From: Promethearchaeota archaeon
Lineage (GTDB): Archaea; Asgardarchaeota; Lokiarchaeia; Sigyniarchaeales; SOKP01
NCBI GenBank assembly: GCA_019058295.1
Contig: JAHPZI010000021.1
Location: 169,167-233,166 of the forward strand
DNA: 64,000 nucleotides
Reading direction: 5' to 3'
Part shown: positions 1-8,867 of the stretch, piece by piece
Layout of the letters: each line of letters opens with the position of its first letter
Numbering within the stretch: position 1 is the first letter of the stretch
Position numbers and translations under genes: made by a program
The notes under the pieces: model-generated
The model's database searches: none
What the model was told of the DNA's origin: nothing
Seen by the model: only the letters and a program-made list of their open reading frames with translations

Positions 1-2
1 GG

Positions 3-902
3 GGCCTTATTGAATCGTACTCATGTGATAATGAGGAAGAGTATGATGATGCATTTGAAGAGTGCTTTGAGCTCCTAAGGAATGAAATCATAGATGTATT
101 TATTATTTTAGAGGAAGATTTCTCTGAAACAATAGAGAACGAAACTGATACAACTCTTACTTATTACATCGATGGATCAGATTTAGAGGCGGTTGATGCA
201 ATTGATGTGGCGATTCAGGAACCGATTGGTTTGTTTAAAATTAAGGCGCGAAAGACGGCTAATTTTGTAATAATGGTTCCTTATCTGGAGTATGAAGTTC
301 CTTTTTGGGAGACTCAGGTACTCAACTATGCCCTATCCATAGTTTTATCAATGCTTATTCTAGGATTGTTAATGAATCTTACTTCTTTATCAATTGTGTC
401 TGAAGGACCGCTCCCACGTATGATGCTTACTCCAACAGCAAAAAAAGAAATAATCTTAAGTAAACTGATTGCAAATTCTATAATAATGTTATTACAGGTA
501 ACAATTATATTTGCTATGTCAGCGATATTTGGGATGTTTTCTTTAGGATCATTGTTTAGTCTCTATTTGATTTTAATTGCAATAGGTTTTTGTGGGATTT
601 GCATTGGATTATTCATTTCCTCAATAAGTAAGACGGAACAACAAGCAAACCAAATTTATATAATGCTTTTTATCGCTTTATTGATGTTTTCAGGCTCATT
701 CTTAAGAATGGATACATTACCACTCGCAATGCAAGTCATAATCAATGCGTTGCCATTAAGTCATGCCGTTCCATTAATAAATGAAGTTACTAAAAAAGGC
801 TTACCTATTGATTTATTCCACTTTTTTAGTTTAAATTTGATTTCTTTGGGGTTCATAATAGGAGCATATATTGCGTATAGATTTAAAAAAGTGGAGGTCT
901 GA
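3..902 (+). CDS. ABC-2 type permease, 5'-truncated by window edge
   Basis: The reading frame is open back to base 3, so the track start (GTG at 207) is internal and the true start lies outside the window. The first ~95 visible residues are hydrophilic and acidic, matching the large extracytoplasmic loop of ABC-2 permeases. A C-terminal block of about six membrane helices follows, with the cytoplasmic family motif 'PLPRMMLTPTAKKEIILSK'. It is clearly paralogous to the next gene, which has 'PIPRLLLTPAKKHEILLSK' at the same place. It is the first visible gene of a tight operon and probably forms a heterodimeric export channel with the second permease, driven by the ATPases encoded downstream. 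The substrate is unknown. Only the N-terminus is missing. Confidence 0.88.
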   Translation, partial: GLIESYSCDNEEEYDDAFEECFELLRNEIIDVFIILEEDFSETIENETDTTLTYYIDGSDLEAVDAIDVAIQEPIGLFKIKARKTANFVIMVPYLEYEVPFWETQVLNYALSIVLSMLILGLLMNLTSLSIVSEGPLPRMMLTPTAKKEIILSKLIANSIIMLLQVTIIFAMSAIFGMFSLGSLFSLYLILIAIGFCGICIGLFISSISKTEQQANQIYIMLFIALLMFSGSFLRMDTLPLAMQVIINALPLSHAVPLINEVTKKGLPIDLFHFFSLNLISLGFIIGAYIAYRFKKVEV

Positions 903-908
903 TAAATA

Positions 909-2141
909 TTGGATGAGAATAATCATAATACGAGTAGCATCGACACGTATGAAGGTGGTTTTTTAAAATTAAAAATTCGATTATTTCGATTGGTAAAACA
1001 GATAAAAAAAGAATTCCAGCTTTTAAAAACCGATAAAGTAAATCTATTTATTGCCCTCGCACTACCACCACTAATAATATGGATGTTCGCTTCCATGTCT
1101 TCTGCTGGTGCCTCAGAGATCATTCCAGTTAAATGTACTGTTGTTAGCTACGATTCCGAAGTATATGTCAATCAAGATAACTATACTATTACAACTTTTT
1201 GGGATAATTTTACTGAAAGATATTTAGACGCGGTCGAAAAATCTAAATATTTGGACCTTGTTGATTTCTACGATGCAAGTGAAGAAAAATATGCTATGGA
1301 AACGGCAAGAGATGATTTACGTGATAGTAAAATTGGAATTATAATTGAGATTCCTGTAGAGTTCTCAGAGTTTTTATCTACAGGTTTACCTGGTATAATC
1401 GAATGTATACCAGATTCCTCAGAAATATTCTATATTCAAGAAAAACTCAATGCCGTTGAGGATTCAATTGATCTTTTTGTGGAAGATAACAATTTAGACC
1501 CTCAATTCGTCCGTATGGAATACGACGAGTACTCAGTGCCATCTGATTATAATTTCAGATTCAATTATAGCATGATTATATTATTTTCATTTATGATTTT
1601 TGGTATTAGCACTGTACTTACTATTTTAGTAGTTGTACAAGAAAAACCTATACCTCGTCTTTTGCTAACCCCAGCTAAAAAACATGAAATTCTCTTGTCC
1701 AAATATATTACATATTTAATTATTTTAGCGCTCCAAGTATTTCTAATTCTTTCAACTGCACTTCTTAATGGTCTCTATGTGGCTGGCTCGTTGTTTGATA
1801 TATTTTTAGCCTTATTCATTTTAGGCTTAACGGGCGTCTCTTTAGGAATGTTTATCAGCACTGTTAGCAAAACTAAGACAGAAGCTAATCAATTATTCTT
1901 CGCCGCGTTCATTGTCATTGTCCTTTTGAGTGGGATTTTTGTTCCCATAGAATCTATGCCTGAATATTTACAAATAGTGGCGTTTATCTTACCATTATCT
2001 CATGGAAAACCAATGATAAATGGAATCTTATCAAAAGGGAAATCAGTCTTTTGCTTCGACTTTTTTGCTTTGCTTATTTTAAGTATTGCATTTATATTAC
2101 TTTCATTTTTGGTAATTAAAAGAAAAAGATATGAGGTGTAA
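909..2141 (+). CDS. ABC-2 type permease, second subunit
   Basis: This is a full-length 410-residue ABC-2 permease. A cytoplasmic N-terminus is followed by a first helix (about residues 44-63), a ~150-residue acidic extracytoplasmic domain (about 70-218) and five to six C-terminal helices. The coupling segment 'RLLLTPAKKHEILLSK' follows the second helix. The TTG start is preceded by GGAGGT about ten bases upstream, overlapping the end of the previous gene, and no in-frame ATG fits better. It sits 6 bp after the first permease and immediately abuts the ATPase gene, so co-translation is likely. The two permeases share the C-terminal motif 'LPLSHA/GxPxIN' near the last helices. The exported substrate cannot be told from the sequence. 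Confidence 0.9.
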   Translation: MDENNHNTSSIDTYEGGFLKLKIRLFRLVKQIKKEFQLLKTDKVNLFIALALPPLIIWMFASMSSAGASEIIPVKCTVVSYDSEVYVNQDNYTITTFWDNFTERYLDAVEKSKYLDLVDFYDASEEKYAMETARDDLRDSKIGIIIEIPVEFSEFLSTGLPGIIECIPDSSEIFYIQEKLNAVEDSIDLFVEDNNLDPQFVRMEYDEYSVPSDYNFRFNYSMIILFSFMIFGISTVLTILVVVQEKPIPRLLLTPAKKHEILLSKYITYLIILALQVFLILSTALLNGLYVAGSLFDIFLALFILGLTGVSLGMFISTVSKTKTEANQLFFAAFIVIVLLSGIFVPIESMPEYLQIVAFILPLSHGKPMINGILSKGKSVFCFDFFALLILSIAFILLSFLVIKRKRYEV

Positions 2142-3167
2142 ATGATCGAAAAATCTGCTGAAATAATGGTAAATGTTGAAAATTTAAATGTTAAATTCGG
2201 AGACAAACAAGTTGTTCATAATGTATCTTTTCAAGTGAAATCCGGAGAAATAATCGGTTTATTTGGTATCAGCGGTGCTGGTAAAACAACAATTATACGA
2301 GTACTTACGTGCCAGCTCAATAAAAAGAACTGGAATGGTAACGTAAAAGTCACGGATTTAAATCCCGCACAAAGTAAAAATCATCCGAAAATCTTAAGCA
2401 ATATTGGATATGTTCCTCAACTTGAAGGACTCAATCTTTACTATGAGTTGTCACCTATGACGAATGTAGAAATATTTGCATCAACATATGGATTGAAAAA
2501 AAAAAATGCGAAAGAAATAGCAAAAGAACTATTTTCGATACTTGACATTCCAGAAGATACTTGGAAAAAACGGCTAAAAAAATTAAGCGGAGGAGAAAAA
2601 AAGAGAGTTTCCGTAGCGATTGGTTTAATCCATCAGCCTAAAATTCTATTTCTTGACGAGCCTACGACTGGTGTTGATGCCGCAAAAAGATATGAAGTTC
2701 TTTCATATTTAAAAAAGTTAAATCGAAAATTAGGGACGACAATGTTTCTTATTACACACGATATGGAGGCAGCTTTAATATGTGATAAAAGCGCGATTTT
2801 GAGAGATGGAAAATTATTAGAATTCGATTCTAATGATAATCTCATAGCATCACTCCCGAGTGGTGGCTTATTAACTAGATTAACTATTGAAGATCTTACT
2901 GAGAATAAAATAAAAATTATTAAAAATTTTACACCCGTACAAAAAACTATACGTGTAGGAAATGAAATAATTGAAGTGTTTATTGAGGATTTTGAAGAAA
3001 ACCTTCAAAAATTAATTGAATATACGATAAAAAACAATTTAAAAGTTACGTCCATGAGTAAGGATAATGCTACTTTTAGAAGGTATTTCCAGATTAGAAT
3101 CCAAGAAGAAGAGGAGAAAGAAAGGACATTAAGAGAAAGCGTACAGATAATGGAAGGTGAGGCATAA
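2142..3167 (+). CDS. ABC transporter ATP-binding protein
   Basis: This 341-residue ATPase has all nucleotide-binding motifs: Walker A GISGAGKTT (about 42-50), signature LSGGE (148-152), Walker B ILFLDEP (168-174) and switch histidine in LITHD (about 206). After the ~225-residue core comes a C-terminal extension of about 110 residues, mostly helical and charged, ending in glutamate-rich sequence; such tails occur in ABC-2 exporters of the CcmA/NatA type. The ATG directly follows the stop codon of the permease gene with no gap. It presumably powers the two permeases. The downstream gene encodes another complete NBD, so this protein could pair with it as a heterodimer. Confidence 0.93.
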   Translation: MIEKSAEIMVNVENLNVKFGDKQVVHNVSFQVKSGEIIGLFGISGAGKTTIIRVLTCQLNKKNWNGNVKVTDLNPAQSKNHPKILSNIGYVPQLEGLNLYYELSPMTNVEIFASTYGLKKKNAKEIAKELFSILDIPEDTWKKRLKKLSGGEKKRVSVAIGLIHQPKILFLDEPTTGVDAAKRYEVLSYLKKLNRKLGTTMFLITHDMEAALICDKSAILRDGKLLEFDSNDNLIASLPSGGLLTRLTIEDLTENKIKIIKNFTPVQKTIRVGNEIIEVFIEDFEENLQKLIEYTIKNNLKVTSMSKDNATFRRYFQIRIQEEEEKERTLRESVQIMEGEA

Positions 3168-6100
3168 TAGAGAATAAAGCAAAACGAAAATTAAAAATAT
3201 TATTATTATTATCAGCATTATTCGCTTTACAAATTACCATTTTAGCTGTAATAAACTATCCTTGGATAAAATATTATGATGATGATGAACTTCAAGATTT
3301 GAAAGAAGATATGATGGAATTTTCATATTCACACAAAAATTCTGATTCTGATCTTTTTATTGAACCTGAAATCGACGCAAACTTCCGTGCAATTGATTCA
3401 ATTGATTTTTCTCAGGTTAATCCATATTTAACCGATTTAATTTCTCCTAGGTCAATTAGTTATATTAAGGATTATGATGAGTTCTTTTTTGATTATTTAT
3501 TTGAAAAACAGAACAATAATGGTTCATTTTCTGATATTGGTGGGTTAGGCAACATGTTTTCAACTTATGAGGTAATAGAAATTATAGATTTATTAAATCC
3601 TACTTATTTTTATTTAAAATCCGATGAAATTGGGAAAATTTTAACTTATATCCAAAATTGTCTTGTAGAGAATGGATGGGGTTTTAAATATAATGAATAC
3701 GCCCCTTTACCCGATATTATATCTACATATTGTGCAATTCATATGGCTAATATATTTAACGCCAAATCCATTCTTAGTAATCCAAATATTACTAATTATG
3801 TAGAACTAAGCACTTGGGCTGGTGAACCTGTTGAGCAATTGTATTATAGAATTAAAGCTTATTTAGAATTAGGGCAAAAATTCAATCAATTTCAAAATGA
3901 TACTATTGCAAATTATCTTAAGAGTCTTAGAAACATCGATGGTGGATACTCTAACGTTGGAGGAGCCAACGTTCAATCTACTTTTTATGCATTATCATCA
4001 ATGTATAGTTTAAATATTATGCCAGATGAAGCTAATGAAACACTTCAGTTTGTCCTTAATTGTGGGAAGTTAGATGGAGGTTTTGGATCAGATCCTTATT
4101 TGAACAGTAGTTCAGATTTTACATCTGGATGGGCTGCCATGAAATCAATAGATTTACTCAAAGATAAGGTTAATTTACCAGGTGTGAATATCGAAACCTA
4201 TATTCAAAATTATTATAACTGGTTATACACCCATCAAGCAAAGAACGGATTATTTGGGCAAACTTCACTTGAAGCAAATTATTTAGGAGCATTATCGATA
4301 TATCTCGTCGAGCCTGATAATTTTACTGATTATGTTGATATAGATAATATGTGGGACTATGTTGAAGATTGTTATAATAAAGGAGATGGAGGGTTTAGCT
4401 CTCAACCTGGTGGAAGTACAAGTTTATTAGCAACTTATCATGCAATTAATCTTTATGAAATATTACTTATTTATTCAGATATTTCTCTTCCTGATAGAAA
4501 AGATATCATTGATTATTTAGTTGATCTTCAAGATGATGATGGAGGATTTGAATTAGGGATTGATATAAATGAAATTATGTCACTTTTTGGACCATTAAGT
4601 CAAATGTTTACAGATCTAATTGAACCAGATGCACCAACTATTGAAAGTACATATTGGGGTGTAGTATCGCTAAAAATTTTAGATGCTTTGGATAAGATAG
4701 ATGAGGAAAATTTAATTCATTGGATTTCAGCAGCCCAAAGCGCTGATGGGGGTTTTCCAATAGTTTTAGGGTTTCATAGCGACACTATTTCAACTTATTT
4801 TGGATTAAAAACTTTAAAAATTTTAAAAATAGAACCTATGTCAACAATTGCGGCAATAGAATTTTTGAAAAAAGCCCAAGATGAAGATGGAAGCTTTGTT
4901 CCGATCCCTGTAATCTCAGATCTTTTTGAGTTTCCATCGACATTTTTCGTATCATATTTCGCAGCAATGGGACTATACGAATATGATTTTCAACCAGAAA
5001 ATATTGAAGATTTAATTGATTGGTACGAAGATTGTCTCAGTTCTAACACAGGAGGAATTGGAGACTTTCCTATGTTTGGTGGAGATTTAAGAAATACTCC
5101 ATATGGTATAATGCTCATTGAAGAATTAAGTTATGACCAAAGTTTTAACCCAAAACCTTGGAACGATTTAATTACTTCAATCTTTATTATAGAAATTTTA
5201 ATATTACTTTTATTTGGCATGCTAAAGATTATTTCCTTATTAAATGTAACAGTTTCCAAAAAATTGAAAGAAAGATTTGGAGTCGGTGAAAAATATAATA
5301 TATCATATTTGGAAAAGTTCCCAGCCATTTTATGCGATAGTGTAAATATTTTTGCTGGTAGAAAGTTAATAGTTGAGTCTGTGTCGATGAAATTAAAGCA
5401 TGGAGAAATTTTAGGAGTCTTAGGAGAGAGTGGTGCTGGTAAGTCAACATTTGTAAAATCACTTTTAGGAATGCGAAAATATAATGGAAAAATTCAGATT
5501 TATGGTATGAATGTCAAGAAGAAACATAAGAAGATGCGACCAATTTATGGTTATGTCCCCCAAGATCTTGGTAAAATTTACCTAAATTTCACGACTTTGC
5601 AAAATATAATGTATTTCGGAAAGCAATACGATATGACAGAGAAATTGATTATGCAAAAAACAAAGCGGATATTAACCGCTTTAGAAATTGAAGATAAAAT
5701 GCATGAAAAGGTTAAAAATTTATCTGGTGGTCAAAAAAGACGTGTATCCATTGCTATGGCATTAATTCATGATCCTATTATCATTTGGATGGATGAACCG
5801 ACTAGTGGATTGGATCCAGTTGTGAGGGAAAATCTTTGGCTAGCATTGACTAAAATTAATGAACAATTTAATTCAACCTTAATAGTTGTAACTCATTATC
5901 CTGAAGAATCTCAATTTTGCCACCGCGTTGCCATATTTGGGAGAATGAGAGGGATGATAGATTATGGCCGTCCTAAAGATTTATTAGCTCAATTACCAGG
6001 TAAAGGAAGAACTGTAGACTTATATTTTAATGAGGTAAATGAAAATGCGATTGAAAGGCTCGAATCCATTGAAGGTATTGATAAAGCTCTTGAAAATAAA

Positions 6101-6265
6101 GCGGGAACTGATTTTTCTTTACTTTCCGATTTGAATATAAACTCGATAGAAGAAAAAATTAAATTAAATTTTGGTAATGATTCTATTAAAGATATAAATC
6201 AGAACGATACAAAGATGGAACAATATTTTAGATATAAAGCGATGGAGGTTCCAAAATTAGAATGA
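3167..6265 (+). CDS. Membrane-anchored alpha-toroid fused to ABC ATPase
   Basis: The track starts at TTG 3299, but the frame is open upstream to a TGA at 3158 and encodes a basic N-terminus plus a hydrophobic helix ('LLLLSALFALQITILAVI'). No ATG, GTG or TTG exists there. The likely start is AUA at 3167 (or 3164), just after GGAAGGTGAGG, giving about 1032 residues. Order: signal anchor (~9-30); long domain with repeated prenyltransferase/squalene-cyclase-like units ('NNGSFSDIGG', 'IDGGYSNVGG', 'LDGGFGSDPY', 'DDDGGFELGI', 'ADGGFPIVLG'), about 60-650; second helix (~670-692); complete NBD with Walker A GESGAGKST (~753-761), LSGGQKR (~852) and Walker B WMDEPTSGLD. Inferred topology puts the toroid outside and the ATPase inside. 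The gene overlaps its neighbours on both sides. The fusion is unusual, and no catalytic residues of a cyclase were identified. Confidence 0.85.
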   Translation: MENKAKRKLKILLLLSALFALQITILAVINYPWIKYYDDDELQDLKEDMMEFSYSHKNSDSDLFIEPEIDANFRAIDSIDFSQVNPYLTDLISPRSISYIKDYDEFFFDYLFEKQNNNGSFSDIGGLGNMFSTYEVIEIIDLLNPTYFYLKSDEIGKILTYIQNCLVENGWGFKYNEYAPLPDIISTYCAIHMANIFNAKSILSNPNITNYVELSTWAGEPVEQLYYRIKAYLELGQKFNQFQNDTIANYLKSLRNIDGGYSNVGGANVQSTFYALSSMYSLNIMPDEANETLQFVLNCGKLDGGFGSDPYLNSSSDFTSGWAAMKSIDLLKDKVNLPGVNIETYIQNYYNWLYTHQAKNGLFGQTSLEANYLGALSIYLVEPDNFTDYVDIDNMWDYVEDCYNKGDGGFSSQPGGSTSLLATYHAINLYEILLIYSDISLPDRKDIIDYLVDLQDDDGGFELGIDINEIMSLFGPLSQMFTDLIEPDAPTIESTYWGVVSLKILDALDKIDEENLIHWISAAQSADGGFPIVLGFHSDTISTYFGLKTLKILKIEPMSTIAAIEFLKKAQDEDGSFVPIPVISDLFEFPSTFFVSYFAAMGLYEYDFQPENIEDLIDWYEDCLSSNTGGIGDFPMFGGDLRNTPYGIMLIEELSYDQSFNPKPWNDLITSIFIIEILILLLFGMLKIISLLNVTVSKKLKERFGVGEKYNISYLEKFPAILCDSVNIFAGRKLIVESVSMKLKHGEILGVLGESGAGKSTFVKSLLGMRKYNGKIQIYGMNVKKKHKKMRPIYGYVPQDLGKIYLNFTTLQNIMYFGKQYDMTEKLIMQKTKRILTALEIEDKMHEKVKNLSGGQKRRVSIAMALIHDPIIIWMDEPTSGLDPVVRENLWLALTKINEQFNSTLIVVTHYPEESQFCHRVAIFGRMRGMIDYGRPKDLLAQLPGKGRTVDLYFNEVNENAIERLESIEGIDKALENKAGTDFSLLSDLNINSIEEKIKLNFGNDSIKDINQNDTKMEQYFRYKAMEVPKLE

Positions 6266-8013
6266 GTCTTACTCGAGTGCCACAATTAGAGGTTCTAAGA
6301 TTAAAAATTGTTGATGCAATTCGATTTTCGGAAAAATATTGGATGATTTATAGAGAAAGAACCTTTGGAATTGCTACTATTTTAGATTTAATTTATAAAA
6401 GATTATATATTGAAATCTTATTTTTCACCAATGAGGATGTAAAGAAACGCGGTGTTCCCCTCATAAAAATATATACCCCAACAGAGACTGAATTTGATTT
6501 TATTGAAATTATAGTGGATCCAGATATTGATAAAGATGGACTTGTTAGCCCTAAAAAAATAATAGAAAGAGTTAATAAGCTGATTAAAAAAGAGTTAGAA
6601 TATCATTTAAACATATTGGATAATGAAATTCAATTAATTGATGAGCATTTTGAAAACAGTCCAGTTTATGGGAATCCTTACTTCAGAAAGATAAGAATTT
6701 ATCTTCCGGATCTAATTATTAAATTCAAGATTAATTTAGAAAAATACCCTCTTGAACCAAAATTAATGGAAAAAAATCAAATTATAATTGAAAAATATAT
6801 AAAAACATATATAGATCGTTTTAAAGAGATATTAAGAGAGAAAATTACAGGTGTAGGCAGGCAAAAAGTAAAAAAGATGAAATCCTTTATGGAAGATCTT
6901 TCTATAAACACAGATGTAATTAAAGGTTGGGATGCTGAGAACCCGCCTCATGTCTTCCAAATAATTAGATCATTATTTAACTTAAAGGAGGGTACACAGA
7001 GTCTCGTACTTAATAATATATCTTCTGGAGACGATATTAAAGATATAATATTTAGGATTCATAGAGGTCAATCAATTGGAATCTTTTACGATTTAGAATC
7101 ATCAAGTGAATTGAGATCAACTTCACCAATCATGAAATTATTTAATATGATAGCGGGATCTCAATTAATAGATTCAGGAGATATCAAATTATTTGGAAAA
7201 CATATACAGTTGGCTACGAATGATGAGTTGAAAAAAATTGTTATAACTTCGCATTTAATTGATGAGAGAATATTAAATATGTCTATTAAGAAAGCAGTAC
7301 AGTACAATATTAAAATAAAACCAAAATGGAAAATCAGAAAGAGAGCTTTTAGCACTAAAGTAAAATATGCTGGAATTTTTAGTAAAATTGACGAGATTAT
7401 ATCGTTGCCTCCAAAATACAAGACTAAAAAGAGCTTTATAAACTCCGCATTAGAAGTAACAGGACTATTAAACAGAAAAAAAGAAAAAGTGTCTAAACTT
7501 TCTAATATAGATCGTTTATTATTATCAATCTCAAGAGAACTTCTAAAATCACCTGATATAATTATGTTCTCTGTACCTCCACGCAAGTTAGAACGGATTC
7601 AAGGTGAAAATTTTAACGATTTTATGAATAAAATAAAAAAGAAGTTTCACGTTATCTTAATAATTCATGGTCGTAAAAATATTGTTTCAAACTGCGATAA
7701 AATCCTTATGGTTTCTGGAAAAATTGCTGAACTTGGCACTGTCAATGATTTTATTTCTAAGATTCCCAATTTTGGTGAAATCATCACGATTGAATTAAAT
7801 AACCCTGATATTGACGCATTGAAAAAAATGCTAGAAATTAAATCAGCAACCTTTATTACAGAACGTGTTAACGAAAAATACAAAATCTTTTCAAGAAAGA
7901 ATCCAGATCAATTGATAATTAAATTAATGGAAATCGTTGGCCCGTATATTTATAATTATAAAAAATATAAAGCATCAATGCTTGAATATTTAGAATTTTT
8001 TAATTTAAATTAA
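6262..8013 (+). CDS. Degenerate ABC ATPase-like protein with novel N-terminal domain
   Basis: The start codon overlaps the previous stop (ATGA), so the two are translationally coupled. Residues 1-230 are a lysine- and isoleucine-rich domain I do not recognise. Residues ~245-500 follow the ABC NBD layout but lack the catalytic motifs. Where Walker A should be there is 'GIFYDLESSSELRST' (~273), with no GxxGxGKS/T. The signature region reads 'VSKLSNIDRLLLSISREL', and the Walker B position is 'DIIMFSVPP' (~432) with no catalytic glutamate. A switch-like histidine ('ILIIHGRKN', ~468) and the typical 'KILMVSGKIAELG' strand survive. It is probably a non-hydrolysing partner NBD or scaffold. The open frame is intact over 583 codons, so it is not a pseudogene. 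Confidence 0.72.
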   Translation: MSLTRVPQLEVLRLKIVDAIRFSEKYWMIYRERTFGIATILDLIYKRLYIEILFFTNEDVKKRGVPLIKIYTPTETEFDFIEIIVDPDIDKDGLVSPKKIIERVNKLIKKELEYHLNILDNEIQLIDEHFENSPVYGNPYFRKIRIYLPDLIIKFKINLEKYPLEPKLMEKNQIIIEKYIKTYIDRFKEILREKITGVGRQKVKKMKSFMEDLSINTDVIKGWDAENPPHVFQIIRSLFNLKEGTQSLVLNNISSGDDIKDIIFRIHRGQSIGIFYDLESSSELRSTSPIMKLFNMIAGSQLIDSGDIKLFGKHIQLATNDELKKIVITSHLIDERILNMSIKKAVQYNIKIKPKWKIRKRAFSTKVKYAGIFSKIDEIISLPPKYKTKKSFINSALEVTGLLNRKKEKVSKLSNIDRLLLSISRELLKSPDIIMFSVPPRKLERIQGENFNDFMNKIKKKFHVILIIHGRKNIVSNCDKILMVSGKIAELGTVNDFISKIPNFGEIITIELNNPDIDALKKMLEIKSATFITERVNEKYKIFSRKNPDQLIIKLMEIVGPYIYNYKKYKASMLEYLEFFNLN

Positions 8014-8037
8014 ACATAAAAAAATGTGAGTAAAAAA

Positions 8038-8850
8038 ATGATAAAAAGTTTTTACATAATGAAACAAAATGGATTGTTGATATATTCAAAGAATTACACG
8101 AAAGAAGACTTTGAAGATAATATCATGATTGGTTTTTTTGCTTCAATCGCAAATTTTAGCAGAGAGGCCTTACGGAGTGTGATAAAATATATCGATTTGG
8201 GTCAAGATAATAAATTAATATTAGCTGAACAACAAGATGAAAAATTAGTGGCTGCAGCAATAGTTAATTCTTCAGACGATAATGACCTTATTACTAAAGT
8301 TCTTAATAACATCATGCACGAAATTATCATTATGTTTTCACCAGATTATGAATCTGACAAAATAGATATAAACGAAATGGAAAAAATAATAGATGGAAAT
8401 ATAAAAAATAAAACTAGCTTATCTACAATAAAAAGACTTGTTCTCTCGTGGATTATTTTAGTACCTATTACCATCTTAATTGCCATCTTAAATCTAATGG
8501 CAACTTCGTATTATTTTCAATACATTTTTTTTGAAGAGCGCACATATTCTCAAGAAGAATTAATTACTGAAGTAATTCCTGAAGTAATGGTTATATCAAT
8601 GGTAATTGTAGTAATTGTTTTTGTACTTCCAAATCTTATCTCCGGCTATATTACTTTAAATCGGAATTTAGCATTTTTAAATTCGGGGTTATATCTTGTA
8701 GTAATACTCATTGCCTATTTATATTCAGTAGATCCGCTATTTTTCTTTGTTATTCTTTTCTATTTACCTGCTGCTATTTTCACATCAAATGTTTTTGCAT
8801 ATATTGGTTTTAGATTAGGAATTAAAAAAAAAATTGTAAAAAAAAAATAA
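8038..8850 (+). CDS. Longin-like domain protein with C-terminal membrane helices
   Basis: Residues 1-~110 resemble the longin/roadblock-like fold common in Asgard archaea. The opening is 'MIKSFYIMKQNGLLIYSKNY', matching the pattern of the longin-like tails in the genes at 10337 and 11498. The remainder has four hydrophobic segments (~140-165, 180-205, 210-230, 235-260) and a lysine-rich end. I chose ATG 8038 over GTG 8026 because it begins the longin strand directly and has GTGAG about 8 bases upstream. It lies 24 bp after the ABC-like gene and is probably the last member of that operon. Longin modules serve as small-GTPase platforms in eukaryotes, so a regulatory link between export and a GTPase is possible but is inference. 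Confidence 0.68.
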   Translation: MIKSFYIMKQNGLLIYSKNYTKEDFEDNIMIGFFASIANFSREALRSVIKYIDLGQDNKLILAEQQDEKLVAAAIVNSSDDNDLITKVLNNIMHEIIIMFSPDYESDKIDINEMEKIIDGNIKNKTSLSTIKRLVLSWIILVPITILIAILNLMATSYYFQYIFFEERTYSQEELITEVIPEVMVISMVIVVIVFVLPNLISGYITLNRNLAFLNSGLYLVVILIAYLYSVDPLFFFVILFYLPAAIFTSNVFAYIGFRLGIKKKIVKKK

Positions 8851-8867
8851 GGCAAAAAAAAAAGAAT

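Noticed and set aside
3299-6265. Squalene-hopene cyclase or prenyltransferase enzyme
   Set aside because: Only the structural repeats are visible; I could not find the DxDD motif or zinc ligands, so enzymatic activity is not claimed.
7161-7586. 141-aa minus-strand ORF inside the degenerate ABC gene
   Set aside because: It lies wholly antisense to a longer coding frame with clear domain order, has no SD and has the composition of a shadow frame.
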